Assembly: GCA_050015055.1 (NCBI GenBank)
Contig: JBEKCD010000011.1
Span: 11,994 to 75,993 of the forward strand
From: JBEKCD01 sp050015055
GTDB taxonomy: Archaea; Thermoproteota; Bathyarchaeia; Bathyarchaeales; Bathycorpusculaceae
Direction: 5' to 3'
DNA: 64,000 nt
This document shows positions 7,980 to 17,086 of this stretch, one piece after another; position 1 is the stretch's first letter; each line of letters starts with the position of its first letter. Under the pieces are notes generated by a model that was not told where the DNA came from, ran no database searches, and saw only the letters and a list, made by a program, of their open reading frames with translations. A program made the translations under genes and the position numbers.

Positions 7980-8732
7980 TTGACGCGAAAACGTGGTTAC
8001 AGACGAGGATACCCTGTCGCTGTTCTGATAGGTCTGGAGGATGATCGTGCGGTCCTGTGGCGGGTCTTCAGCAACGTCGTCAAGCCCCACATTACGCTGA
8101 GACTTGGCGCAGTGAGATCGGATAGAAAGGCCTTGTACAGTTTTCATGAAGCAATCGTGGACGCTTTGAGATCTGTGCTCAAGGAGGGAGTCAAGAGCAT
8201 AGTGGTTGCAGCTCCGCCAAAGACCGATTTTGCTCATGTTTTTCTTGAACATGTGCAGATGCATGATGCATGGCTGGTTCAAGCGAAGGGACCGAACTCG
8301 GCAGCCTTTGGCGTGCTTGCCGGCTCTGCGGGCAAACCTCATGAAGTAGCTGACATAGTGAAGACGAAAACTTTTCGTGATTTAATCAGTGAAACGACAG
8401 CGGCAGATGCTGATCGCGTCTTGGACACGTTGGAGAAGTGGCTCAACGACGAAGACGGTGCAAGGATATTGTATTCTCTTGAAGAAGTGGAGGACTCGAT
8501 TTACAGTGAATGGACGGGTGGCAAAGTCAAGCCTGAATACTTGATGCTTACAGATGAGTATCTGCAGAGTAGCAGAGAAAGAAACAGGGTTAACCGACTG
8601 CTGCAGATTTCAAACAACAAGAACGTGAAAACCGTGGTAGTTGACGCCGATACTCCAGCAGGTAAAAGGTTGATGCAACTGGGCGGCTTAGTCTGCCTCA
8701 CAAGTTCCGCCCAGACACGCGGTGGGGGCTAG
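7980..8732 (+). CDS. eRF1/Pelota-like (Vms1-type) translation quality protein
   Basis: 250 residues resembling domains 2 and 3 of the eRF1/Pelota/Vms1 superfamily. The central part has an RNase H-like layout (AVLIGLEDDRAVLWRVF, then KSIVVAAPPKTDFAHVFLEH). The C-terminus VKTVVVDADTPAGKRLMQLGG closely resembles the last strand-helix of eRF1 domain 3. Stand-alone relatives act on stalled ribosomes, releasing peptides or peptidyl-tRNA. No GGQ motif is visible, so a release activity would need other residues. Start TTG at 7980 with GAGGT upstream. Function is inferred from fold resemblance. Confidence 0.6.
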   Translation: MTRKRGYRRGYPVAVLIGLEDDRAVLWRVFSNVVKPHITLRLGAVRSDRKALYSFHEAIVDALRSVLKEGVKSIVVAAPPKTDFAHVFLEHVQMHDAWLVQAKGPNSAAFGVLAGSAGKPHEVADIVKTKTFRDLISETTAADADRVLDTLEKWLNDEDGARILYSLEEVEDSIYSEWTGGKVKPEYLMLTDEYLQSSRERNRVNRLLQISNNKNVKTVVVDADTPAGKRLMQLGGLVCLTSSAQTRGGG

Positions 8733-8770
8733 ATATGCGGCCGTCTCCTCGTTGGCGAGTTGGAATATTG

Positions 8771-9520
8771 CTATGCATCCGTTCCTGTTTCTTCTCTGAA
8801 CTGCAGCCTGTAGAATGAGCTGTATAGTCCTTTCTCGCGCATGAGCTGTTCATGGCTGCCCCTCTCCACTATCTCGCCGTGGTCGATGGTTAAGATTTCA
8901 TCGCAAAGTCTGATGGTTGAAAGTCTGTGGGCGATTATTATCGTCATCCTGTTGCGCATCAGTTTCTTCAGAGCTTTCTGTATCACCAGTTCGGTGTAGG
9001 CGTCAACTGAGGATGTTGCCTCGTCCAGTACCAAGATTTCAGGGTTTGCGAGTAGCGTTCTGGCGAAGCTTATGAGTTGTCTTTGGCCGATGGATATGTT
9101 TGAAGACCCTTCCTGTATCATGTAGTCGTAATCTTTGGGAAGTTTCATTATGAAATCGTGGGCACCGATTGATTTGGCTGCGTCTATGACTTCCTGGTCT
9201 GATGCTTCGGGCTTTCCGAACCTTATGTTTTCTTTTATAGAAACTGTGAAAAGAAATGAGTCTTGAAGTACTATGCTTATGCGGCTTCTCAAAGAGGCGA
9301 GCGGTATGTCTCTTATGTCGTGTCCGTTGATGAGTATTCTGCCTTCGTTTGGATCGTAGAATCTGGCGAGTAGGTTGATTATCGTGCTTTTTCCGGCGCC
9401 CGTCTGGCCGACGATCGCGAGTTTCATGTCGCGCTTTAGGGTGAAGCTGATATTCTTTAGAACTGGAACGTCTGGTTCGTATCCGAAGCTGACGTCTTCG
9501 AATTTGACTTCATCTATCAT
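8771..9520 (-). CDS. ABC exporter, separate nucleotide-binding subunit
   Basis: 249-residue ATPase domain of a type-IV (MsbA/BmrCD-like) exporter. It has Walker A GQTGAGKS, Q-loop VLQDSF, a slightly degenerate signature ISIGQ, Walker B ILVLDEATS with catalytic Glu, and the H-loop AHRLSTI. Its ATG overlaps the stop of the upstream membrane-domain gene in an ATGA, so the two are translationally coupled. In most relatives both domains are one protein of about 600 residues; here the split falls exactly at the linker. With the 613-residue partner it would form a heterodimer, exporting an unknown drug, lipid or peptide. Confidence 0.85.
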   Translation of the reverse strand: MIDEVKFEDVSFGYEPDVPVLKNISFTLKRDMKLAIVGQTGAGKSTIINLLARFYDPNEGRILINGHDIRDIPLASLRSRISIVLQDSFLFTVSIKENIRFGKPEASDQEVIDAAKSIGAHDFIMKLPKDYDYMIQEGSSNISIGQRQLISFARTLLANPEILVLDEATSSVDAYTELVIQKALKKLMRNRMTIIIAHRLSTIRLCDEILTIDHGEIVERGSHEQLMREKGLYSSFYRLQFREETGTDA

Positions 9521-10578
9521 TGCAATACGATGCTCCTTTCAGGTTGCGCGTCCACGACCTCGACTTTTGTGTCTATCACGTCAAACATTCTTTCAATTGC
9601 AGACATGGCTGATTGATACTGGTCGTACATGGTTACGAGGTCAACAAGTGGCATGAAATATGAGAACTGGTACTCTGTGAAAGCTACTAGAATTCCTAAC
9701 TGAATTGTTCCTGCCAACAAAGCATTGACCCCGTAGAAGAGGATTATCGTCGTTCCAATCAGTCTTAGTGCTATTACGAACGGCGTGTATGACGAGCCTA
9801 TCAGGATGGCTCTGATGGTTGCCTTGACGTTTTCGTCCTGGCTCTTAATGAATTTCTTCTCTGTTTCTTTCTCCTGCGCGTAGGCTTGGGTGACTTTCAT
9901 GCCAGCCAGATCCTCTTGCATTCTCGCCGTCAATCCAGAAGTTGTGATTAGCGCTCTCCTGTATGCGGCCCTTGAGTATTTTCCGAGAAACCAGACCAGT
10001 ATTATGGCAACGGGTAGAACTGTCATGGCGAGAAGTGACAGTCGAAAGTCAAGATAGAACATTATAGCGAAGGCACCAAGTATTGAGGAGACGTCTACGA
10101 GAATGCTCGTGAGTCCTAACCTGAGGAATATCCTGACGGTGTTGGCATCGTTCGTGGGGCGGGAGATGATTCTTCCAGCTTCCCCTTCCGAGAAATATCT
10201 GAGGGAAATTACCTGCAGTTTTTCCATCATGTCATCTCTCATTTTAGCAACGACTTTTTCTCCGACTACTCGCATCTGATACGTCTGTATATACTGAAAC
10301 ACGTAGTTGCCCAGAATGATGGCGGCAAAAAGGGGGACCCACCATATGAACCCTGCAAAGTTATAAGGCTCTATTATGTTATCGATGGCTACCGCGTGCA
10401 TGTAGGGTGCAGCCAGGCCTGTGAAGGCGCCGATTACAGTGGCGGCGACCCCGATTCGGAGGTTTCGTTTGTACATTCGGGCGTATTGGTAGACCCTTCT
10501 TATTAGTACCCGGTCAGGGATGGTTCTCTTTCTTTTTTCTTCCTGTTTTGCGGAGAACGTTCCGTAAGAACCCGACAT
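9517..10578 (-). CDS. ABC exporter, separate membrane subunit
   Basis: 353 residues with six predicted membrane helices and the coupling features of a type-IV exporter domain, such as LRYFSEGEAGRIISR. The protein ends VDAQPERSIVLQ, the point where other exporters run into the ATPase domain. Two stops in tandem (TGA TAG) and the ATGA overlap with the next gene suggest a real gene split rather than a simple sequencing error; no homopolymer run is present. It starts one base before the stop of the 613-residue partner gene ends, so all three genes form one operon. Confidence 0.82.
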   Translation of the reverse strand: MSGSYGTFSAKQEEKRKRTIPDRVLIRRVYQYARMYKRNLRIGVAATVIGAFTGLAAPYMHAVAIDNIIEPYNFAGFIWWVPLFAAIILGNYVFQYIQTYQMRVVGEKVVAKMRDDMMEKLQVISLRYFSEGEAGRIISRPTNDANTVRIFLRLGLTSILVDVSSILGAFAIMFYLDFRLSLLAMTVLPVAIILVWFLGKYSRAAYRRALITTSGLTARMQEDLAGMKVTQAYAQEKETEKKFIKSQDENVKATIRAILIGSSYTPFVIALRLIGTTIILFYGVNALLAGTIQLGILVAFTEYQFSYFMPLVDLVTMYDQYQSAMSAIERMFDVIDTKVEVVDAQPERSIVLQ

Positions 10579-12419
10579 TAGGAACCACCCGCTTCTTCTA
10601 ACATGGGTGAAGCTTTTTGGACAAACTGCGTTTCGTAGACCTTCTTGTAGACGCCGTCTCTGGCTATGAGCTCTTCATGTGTGCCGAATTCGGCTATTGA
10701 ACCGTTTTCAAGGACCAGTATCTTCCCAGCGGTCTTTATCGTTGAGAATCTTTGCGCGATTATGAGGGTCGTTCTTGTCTTGGTTGCTTCCTCGATTGCA
10801 GATTGAATTTCTTGTTCAGTCTTCGCGTCTATGAAAGAGAGCGAGTCGTCCATTATCAGAATTTTCGGATTGCCCACGAGCGCTCTGGCTATGGTTATTC
10901 TTTGCTTCTGTCCTCCCGAGAGCGTGACCCCTCTTTCTCCCACGGGCGTGTCGTAGCCGCTCGGAAGGGATGCAATGAAATCGTGTATTCTGGCTGACTT
11001 GGCGGCTTTTACTATTTCATCCATCGAAGCATTAGGCTTGCCGAAGGCGATGTTCTCCTTGATGGTTCCGGAGAACAGGAATACATCCTGCAACACGACG
11101 CCTATCTGCCTTCTGAGGGAAGCAAGCTTGAATTCATGGATGTCTATGCCATCTATTCTTATGCTGCCTGATTGGATGTCATAAAACCTCGGAATAAGGT
11201 AGATGAGGGAGCTTTTTCCGGATCCAGTTGCGCCGAGTATCGCTATTTTTTCTCCAGGCTGCACCGTGAAAGTGACGTCGGTGAGTACAGTTCTGTCTCT
11301 TACGTACCCGAACGTCACGTTTTCCAGCTCAAGCTTTCCCTCTTCTATCTTTACATCTCTAGCGTCAGGCGCATCTTCAACTTCTCTGGGCGCGTCTGTC
11401 ATTTTCAGGACTCTTTCCAGTCCGGCGTAGGCGGCGATCCATGTTCCTATAGTCTGGCTTACGTCCCTTACGGGGAACGTTAGTCTCATCATGTATCTGG
11501 CAAACAGGACGATGTTGCCAACCTGAACAATCGCCAAAGCTGCATTTGGGCTCAGCGTGTATCCTGCGTAAACATACACCAAGGCTATTCCAAGTGTGAG
11601 TATCGCCGGACCGAGTGGCATGTAAATCGATTGTATCTTGCCCGCGCTGATAGCAGTGTTCACGTATATGTCTTCTACGCCTTTGAATCCGTCGACAGCG
11701 TCTTTTTCTTGACGGAATATCCTGATTGTTTTCATTCCAACGATGTTTTGTTGTATGTAGGAAGTCAATCTTCCCATGATCAGCTGCATGTTCATGAACA
11801 GAGGCATCGTGTCTGTCCAGAGGCGCGTCGTAAAATAGAAAATGAAAGGCATCGAGGCCATGGAAATCAGAGTCATGATTGGGCTTATCGGATAGATTAT
11901 TATCAGAATAATGATCGTGAAGAAAACAGCGTTGAGAACTGTGCCAAGCCATGATCTTAGGAACATGTCTACCAATTGAAGATCAACGGTCGCTCTCGAA
12001 GTGAGGTCGCCAACGCCTACAGAATCGTAGAAGCTGAAGGATTTGCCTTGGAGCGAACGGTAGTATTCCGTTCTTATGTCTCGTACTATGTACTGGGACA
12101 TTCTTCCATGCACGTATATCAGTACAAAGTTTGAAATGGCATAGCCTATTCCTGCGAGTACGATGACGAGCAGGTAGCTCGGCAATAGACTAGTGTCGGT
12201 CGGCGGTCCGATGACTTTGATTATGATGTAATAGGTGTACAACGGTTCGAGAGCGAACAAGATAGACCTTATGAGGGCGAGAATGGTTATTGCTGCGAGG
12301 TACCAGGGATATCTTCTATGGTACTTTATCAGCCTTTTGAAAGTCGAAAAGGACTGCGAGAAACCCTTTTGCGGGTTAAGCGACTTGGCATAATCCAGCA
12401 GCGGCTTTGCTATGCTCAT
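10578..12419 (-). CDS. ABC exporter, fused half with degenerate ATPase site
   Basis: 613 residues: six membrane helices (about 35-330) then an ATPase domain with Walker A GATGSGKS, signature LSGGQ, Walker B ILIMDDSLS and H-loop replaced by IIAQRFSTI. The catalytic Glu is Asp and the switch His is Gln, the known pattern of the degenerate half in heterodimeric exporters such as TM287/288. Its intact LSGGQ would complete the active site of the partner, whose own Walker B has Glu but whose signature is altered. The three genes therefore build one asymmetric exporter. Substrate unknown. First gene of the operon; start ATG. Confidence 0.87.
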   Translation of the reverse strand: MSIAKPLLDYAKSLNPQKGFSQSFSTFKRLIKYHRRYPWYLAAITILALIRSILFALEPLYTYYIIIKVIGPPTDTSLLPSYLLVIVLAGIGYAISNFVLIYVHGRMSQYIVRDIRTEYYRSLQGKSFSFYDSVGVGDLTSRATVDLQLVDMFLRSWLGTVLNAVFFTIIILIIIYPISPIMTLISMASMPFIFYFTTRLWTDTMPLFMNMQLIMGRLTSYIQQNIVGMKTIRIFRQEKDAVDGFKGVEDIYVNTAISAGKIQSIYMPLGPAILTLGIALVYVYAGYTLSPNAALAIVQVGNIVLFARYMMRLTFPVRDVSQTIGTWIAAYAGLERVLKMTDAPREVEDAPDARDVKIEEGKLELENVTFGYVRDRTVLTDVTFTVQPGEKIAILGATGSGKSSLIYLIPRFYDIQSGSIRIDGIDIHEFKLASLRRQIGVVLQDVFLFSGTIKENIAFGKPNASMDEIVKAAKSARIHDFIASLPSGYDTPVGERGVTLSGGQKQRITIARALVGNPKILIMDDSLSFIDAKTEQEIQSAIEEATKTRTTLIIAQRFSTIKTAGKILVLENGSIAEFGTHEELIARDGVYKKVYETQFVQKASPMLEEAGGS

Positions 12420-12614
12420 TGTGATCTTGGCATAGTGGATACAATCAGAATCGATATAAACATTTTCAAACGATTTTAGACTCTCTAATCAACGAAACCG
12501 ATGTTGACCAGAGCCAATGCACCGGTTTTTTCGTTATTCAAAGCCTAAGTCTGCGACTTGTGGCACATCCAAAATTGTGCTATACCCCCTAGACGCAAGC
12601 CTCAAGTGTCCGCC

Positions 12615-13016
12615 CTAGTCCTTGATCTTTGCCAATTCAGTAACTCTCGCTTTGATATGGTCATAAACGTTCTTAGCAGCCTCTCCTTGCAAGAAGTAGG
12701 GGTCTTCAATGTTCCACACGACTACTCTGCTATTGCACTCTGGACATTTTATCAGGACAGCGTCCTTGTGTCTTTGTTCCATTGCTACGATAAGGTCATA
12801 CTGGTTTAGCTTCTTGCCATCTAGGCTTTCTGGCACTTTCTTGAGGTACCGCGCTGCCCTATCTCTTCCAAGGTATAGCCTTGCTTCCTCTGAGACAGGA
12901 ATGGCAACTCGCAGTCCTGCCGAGTCAACCTTCCATTCAGGTCTCAATTCTTTCAACAAAGCTTCGGCAAGCGGGCTACGGTGAGCATTCCCGGAGCACA
13001 CGAACAATACTTTCAT
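12615..13016 (-). CDS. Low-molecular-weight protein tyrosine phosphatase family
   Basis: About 133 residues with the phosphate loop CSGNAHRS (CX5R: Cys7, Arg13 from this start) right at the N-terminus and the DPY motif carrying the general-acid Asp near residue 106. The family includes protein tyrosine phosphatases and arsenate reductases. The extra cysteines of arsenate reductases are not placed as in ArsC, so phosphatase is preferred. Two ATGs are available: 13020-13022 and 13014-13016. A GGGGGGAG sequence is too close to the first and well spaced for the second, which I chose. Confidence 0.85.
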   Translation of the reverse strand: MKVLFVCSGNAHRSPLAEALLKELRPEWKVDSAGLRVAIPVSEEARLYLGRDRAARYLKKVPESLDGKKLNQYDLIVAMEQRHKDAVLIKCPECNSRVVVWNIEDPYFLQGEAAKNVYDHIKARVTELAKIKD

Positions 13017-13120
13017 TATCATCTCTCCCCCCTTGAGGATTCTTGAAGTTCTGTAAGTAATCAGTGTTTAAATGACTTGATGTGTACGAGGGCGCTTGAT
13101 GCATATGCAACCATGCCACT

Positions 13121-13128
13121 CTTTAAAT
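13121..13128 (+). promoter_or_regulatory. TATA box, gene at 13154 probably leaderless
   Basis: TTTAAATA at about 13121-13128 lies about 26-30 bases before the ATG at 13154. Transcription would start at or next to the ATG, so the message has essentially no leader. No ribosome binding site is visible before this start. Confidence 0.55.
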
Positions 13129-13153
13129 ACCTCAAATGTGAGAGGTTTCGTTC

Positions 13154-14014
13154 ATGGGATACCAGCAGCGTGTGGGGTCACGTCGAGACTCTGGCCGAGG
13201 ACATGGAATGCCACGGCGTGAAAAGGGCAAGGCCAAATCAAGGGGACAGAAACGTCGATCTGGTGGCAGCTACGTGTCAGAGGAGGATCATTTTCCGACT
13301 TCAGAAGAGGTTGTGGACAGAACCCTCAAAAGGCTGCGTAACTTGGGAAACCAAGTGTTTGCCCTTTCTCCGTTCAGTGAGCACTTCAGTCGTTGGCTGG
13401 TGGACCTGAGAGTCGTCCTGTCTGAGCTTGAGTCAAGTCCCACTGTGAGCGTGGATGATCAATTCTTGAAGGAGCGTTCACAAATACTCTCGAACGTTGA
13501 GCTTGAGCTTGAGAAGAAACGGAGCGAAGAGGCTTCATGTGACGAAGCTATCAAGAGCCTCTCTGAAAATAGAATTCTTCTTGAACGAATCGAAGAGGAG
13601 TGCACTGCTAGGACGAGGGAGATTGAAGGGCAGAAACAAGTTGAAATCAAACGTCTGTCCAGCAACGTTGATGGTCTCAGGGAAGAACTGGATCGTATAG
13701 CTCGAATGAAGACGGGCATCTTCAGAGCCATCTCGAAAAAGGCTAAGGCACGGAGAGAGACAGAAGCGTCACAGAGACTGAACTCAGCACAAGAGGAACT
13801 CGCCTCAGCTGTCCAGAATTTCGCCGCTAAACAAGAGAGGATTAGAGACGAATACGAAAAAAAGAAGCAGCCCGTCATCGACCAGATTCGGGTTGAGGAG
13901 AAGGAGGTCGAGAACCAAGACGTCGATGGGTCTCTCGAAACCAGACAGGCCGCGTGCGAAGTTCTCATCAACGCAGTGAATGCACTCGTTGAAAGAAAAA
14001 GTGACTTGGATTAA
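13154..14014 (+). CDS. Coiled-coil protein with basic N-terminus, unknown
   Basis: 286 residues. The first ~45 residues are rich in Arg, Gly and Lys (GRGHGMPRREKGKAKSRG) and probably disordered or nucleic-acid binding. Residues 45-100 form a short globular part (TSEEVVDRTLKRLRNLGNQ, FSEHFSRWLVDLRVVLSEL). Residues 105-285 are almost unbroken heptad coiled coil with high Glu/Lys/Arg content. I do not recognise a family. No membrane segment or signal is seen. It is likely cytoplasmic and could be structural or DNA-associated. The TATA box position supports the start. Confidence 0.6.
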   Translation: MGYQQRVGSRRDSGRGHGMPRREKGKAKSRGQKRRSGGSYVSEEDHFPTSEEVVDRTLKRLRNLGNQVFALSPFSEHFSRWLVDLRVVLSELESSPTVSVDDQFLKERSQILSNVELELEKKRSEEASCDEAIKSLSENRILLERIEEECTARTREIEGQKQVEIKRLSSNVDGLREELDRIARMKTGIFRAISKKAKARRETEASQRLNSAQEELASAVQNFAAKQERIRDEYEKKKQPVIDQIRVEEKEVENQDVDGSLETRQAACEVLINAVNALVERKSDLD

Positions 14015-14039
14015 TCGGGCCTGAAAGGTCACGTTTGCG

Positions 14040-14462
14040 TCAGGGTTGCATCATACGGCGAGGCGGCATGTACTGTTGTCGTGTCTGGTCTGGGAATCTG
14101 GAGAAGTGTTCGTGAACCACTTTCCATCCTGAGTCTTGTTTCTTCAGGACAGATGTTACGCGCGAGGTTACTTCAAATGGCCTGTTTCTGATTTGTCCCT
14201 GATAATGTATGGTGAAAGTGGCGACAGCTGTGTCTCCGAAAACGTTTGCTTCAAAATCTTTCAACTCGTAACTGTAGTTGGAGAGAACCTTGAATGCGCT
14301 AAACTCGTTTTCCAGACCTTTTGCAGCATCCTGTCTTTCAAAGGGAGGCCAGTCATCAAACTTGCTGTAGCATTCATCAATGAGCGCTCTTACTGTAGCT
14401 TCATCTTTGTTCTTTATCCCGTCAAGCCTCTTGATTATGGTGTTCTTAACCTCGTCCTCCAT
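14040..14462 (-). CDS. SnoaL/NTF2-like protein (DUF4440 type)
   Basis: 140 residues with the cone-shaped NTF2-like pattern: an N-terminal helix pair (IIKRLDGIKNKDEATVRALI), a DDWPPF turn, then alternating strands ending in SGWKVVHEHFS. That last segment, Gly-Trp-Lys-Val-Val-His-Glu-His, is the usual closing strand of SnoaL/DUF4440 domains. Members act as small-molecule isomerases, hydrolases or binding proteins, and no specific role can be given. It converges on the coiled-coil gene with a gap of about 25 bases. Confidence 0.72.
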   Translation of the reverse strand: MEDEVKNTIIKRLDGIKNKDEATVRALIDECYSKFDDWPPFERQDAAKGLENEFSAFKVLSNYSYELKDFEANVFGDTAVATFTIHYQGQIRNRPFEVTSRVTSVLKKQDSGWKVVHEHFSRFPDQTRQQYMPPRRMMQP

Positions 14463-14691
14463 GGAAGTGTTCTTAACTGCATTCTCTGGGGGGGACTCGA
14501 CCTTAGTCTGGTCTTGAGGTGTTCCGGCTAGCTTATTTAGCGGCGTTGGCAGAGCCTCTCACTCTCTTCTATTTCTCCCTTTGAGTGTGAACATTCTGGC
14601 ATTTGATATCCCCAGACACAATGGCTTATTCTTGTCTATTAGGTTTTCCAAAGGATGCGCGTTCCTCTTTTCTCTTTCTGTAAAAGAAGTA

Positions 14692-14780
14692 TGGCGCGGG
14701 GTGTGGGATTTGAACCCACGCGGCCATTGCTGACCACAGACTTAGCAGGCCTGCCCCCTACCAGGCTAGGGCAACCCCGC
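14692..14780 (-). tRNA. tRNA-Ser (anticodon GCU)
   Basis: An 89-base type II tRNA. The acceptor stem GCGGGGT pairs with ACCCCGC, followed by discriminator G and an encoded CCA at 14692-14694. The anticodon stem CAGGC/GTCTG holds the loop CTGCTAA with anticodon GCU, reading AGC/AGU serine codons. A long variable arm containing GGTC...GGCC follows, then the T stem GTGGG/CCCAC with loop TTCAAAT. No intron is needed. A T-rich stretch (TTCTTTT) just beyond the 3' end may serve as terminator. Confidence 0.95.
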
Positions 14781-14948
14781 CCTTTTTTCCCTGACTGTGC
14801 AGTGTTTTCTACGTGTTTGTTCTTTATTTGCGTTTTCTGAAACACGGCATGCCAACCTCTTGGGACACGTACTCAAAGGTGGGGAGAGTTACTTCTTATT
14901 CTCGTCTATGTTGATTACAGCAGTGGACCATGAATTCGGGGCGTGACC

Positions 14949-15673
14949 TCAGGCTAGAAGAACAGCTATTATGCCTGTTAGAAAGATGCCGTCGAACGTG
15001 CCTGCCCCTCCTATGCTTGCAACAGGTGCACCGAGTTTGGGAATACGGTTAAGATTAGATAGATCGGCACCTATGAGTGTTCCTAGCACACCTGACACGT
15101 AGGCAATCACTCTTGGGGCGGCTGGAAGAAGAAGGTAGGCTGAGAGAGCAGCGACTAGGGGGGAATGAAGATTGGCGTACTGATGCCTACTCCCTTCACC
15201 GGTCTCGCAACGAGGTGGGTCACAAGAGCGACAACAGCAACCCCCATCAAGGCGTACAATATGACCGAGGGCACCTTCCACAACAGATAGGCTGAAACAA
15301 CAGTGGGTATCAACGCTCCTCCAACGTTGACGGCTACCATTGTTGTCGTCTCGCCATATTCTACGTTTGGAATTCGATAGACAATGCCAAAGAAACTCAC
15401 AAACTCCTCCCTTATCACTGGGATCTTTGTCTTCAGCTTCAAGATTGGGATGTTAATCCAGCTTCCAACGAAAGTGCCAACCAGAATCAAGGCAGTGATG
15501 ATTGGACTAAATCCAACATCCTCGAAGGCCGCTCCGATGACTCCTACAAAAATCAGACCTACCACTATGACAAGAATAAGCACCAAGACTGCGAACACCA
15601 AAGCATTGTGAGGAAAATAGACGGTTTTCCTACTCATAACCCGGTGGCTTTGCTTTTCACTTCTCAAGACCAA
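14949..15673 (-). pseudogene. DUF1614 membrane protein, split by one-base frameshift
   Basis: Two overlapping reading frames make one protein of about 242 residues with six or more membrane helices. The upstream frame (to 15155) ends ...STPIFIPP-stop; the downstream frame continues LVAALSAYLLLPAAPR...IGGAGTFDGIFLTG. The join is a run of six G at 15158-15163 (six C on the coding strand): one more base there gives PPLVAAL with no break. Sequence such as GSWINIPI and NVGGALIPT matches the archaeal DUF1614 family, whose function is unknown. Either a miscalled homopolymer or a recent mutation. A TTG start is taken; an ATG 12 codons later (MSRKTVYFP) is as likely. Confidence 0.75.
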
Positions 15674-16053
15674 ATCCTTGTTCTTGTGTATTAATATAGC
15701 GCTCTTCCCCCCGCTAAACTAGCGCACGCGAGGAGGTGCACGGCACAATGTTGTCACAGATCATAATCACCTTTTACATCTGATGTCAGCAACTAAGGCG
15801 GGGGCCGAGAAAACATTACAATTGCAGATAACATTTAAACTTACAAACGAAGAGCAGGGAGGTCTACCAACGGACGAGTTTTTACTGAGGCATAGCCTCA
15901 CACGCTCAGACATCACGGCTTTGGATATAATAAGCCTGACTGCATCTGAAGAGTAGCTTTCGAGAAAGCTGAACTAGAAAAACGGGAAACTGAACGCTCG
16001 TTAAGCGATTTTTCTCAGAGCAGGATAGGTTTGAAAAAAAAGAAAGAGGTTGT

Positions 16054-16638
16054 TTAGCTGGTGGGTTGTATGTTGAAGGGTAGCACCGCGTATGCTTGCG
16101 TGTTTGTTGCGTTGAATGCTTCGTAGCCCAGCATTTCGTTGATGCTGAAGTTAGCGTTGCTGAACACGCTGCTCTCCAAGACTTCAATCGTCACGCTCTG
16201 GCCTGAACTCGCGAATGTACCGTTGAAAAGCGTATTTCTGTCCACGACTTCGGTGCCCACTGTCCAGTCTTCAGGCAGCAAAACCCGGATCTGGCCCGAG
16301 CTAGTGTCCAAGATTAGCATGCCCTTCACCTCTGAGACCACTGTCCCCGAAACGTTCGCAAGCGTAGCGTTCTGCGATAACCCTTCGATCCACTGAAGAC
16401 CGTTCGCTCGCATCTGTAGCATACCTCTCATATGACCCCCTGGCATCGTAACGTTGTCTGGACAAGTAACGTTATCAGATCCGAAAAAGGTCTGCATGTT
16501 CTGCATGCCCATCTGCTCATTAGCATTAGCCGTGACGCTATTCTGCGAGAACGCGTACGCGAAGGCTACAGCGCCCAAAGCTAAGAACGCAACCGCAGCT
16601 ACAGCAGCTATCTTCAAAGTTTTCCTCATTTTTTTCAC
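16054..16638 (-). CDS. Secreted protein, unknown
   Basis: 194 residues with a clear signal peptide (basic MKKMRKTLK, then a hydrophobic Ala/Val/Leu stretch to about residue 28). The mature part is rich in Asn, Gly, Met and Thr and holds about nine N-glycosylation sequons (NVT, NAT, NVS, NGT, NFS, NAT). The segment SGTVVSEVKGMLILDTSSGQIRVLLP looks like a small beta-barrel. No known family. A copy of the 46-bp intergenic repeat lies just upstream of the start at 16669-16714. Confidence 0.6.
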   Translation of the reverse strand: MKKMRKTLKIAAVAAVAFLALGAVAFAYAFSQNSVTANANEQMGMQNMQTFFGSDNVTCPDNVTMPGGHMRGMLQMRANGLQWIEGLSQNATLANVSGTVVSEVKGMLILDTSSGQIRVLLPEDWTVGTEVVDRNTLFNGTFASSGQSVTIEVLESSVFSNANFSINEMLGYEAFNATNTQAYAVLPFNIQPTS

Positions 16639-17086
16639 ATCGCCTCACACGAACAGCAAAGCACGCGCTTATTAAACCGTTTTTCAGAATTAGACCCAAC
16701 TCTATCCATAATCCAAACATGCCGCGCTTTGCCAAGACAGAGAGAACCTGAAGACAATTTCAATGCCGAAATTCAGGCAGGCACGTTCAAAGACCATTGA
16801 ACTACTGATTCCAGTCCGTGTCTGTTCTTTGAGCAAATGACTGATTTAGAAGAGGAAGCCACTTTTAGGTTAAACCTCTAACCTCTTAATTGAAAAGCCT
16901 CGTGATTTGAAAACCCTCTTTTATTTCTTGAAAACACGCTTGTAAGCCAATACCACTGAAACCCTTATTGTCGCTTTTGTAAAGATTATCTGCCAAGATC
17001 AGCATGCACATCCGCTTTCTTGTTGATCGGTACTCTGGTCTGGATGACGTTTGCGTGTGTGGCTAATCTTTGAATGCTCCACTTTC
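16639..17086. other. Intergenic region
   Basis: About 450 bases with no convincing gene. It holds the 46-bp repeat copy 1 and a GCACGCGCTTA palindrome-like site next to it at 16661-16671. The rest is AT-rich with no recognisable RNA. Confidence 0.4.
16669..16714 (+). repeat. 46-bp intergenic repeat, copy 1
   Basis: Shares the TTATTAAAC-GTTTTTCAGAATT core with the copies at 20980, 22651 and 50379, with one C/T difference in the core, and continues with CCAA-TCTATCC-TAATCC. It lies 30 bases upstream of the start of the secreted-protein gene that ends at 16054. Confidence 0.7.

Noticed and set aside
9517..9520. ABC exporter split as a sequencing frameshift
   Set aside because: No homopolymer is present, two stops occur in tandem and the ATGA overlap is typical of coupled genes, so a real split is preferred.
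12615..13016. Arsenate reductase
   Set aside because: The CX5R loop fits, but the additional redox cysteines of ArsC are not in place and no other ars genes are near.
14639..14845. Frames with VGSNPTPR-like sequence around the tRNA
   Set aside because: This is the well-known chance translation of a tRNA gene.
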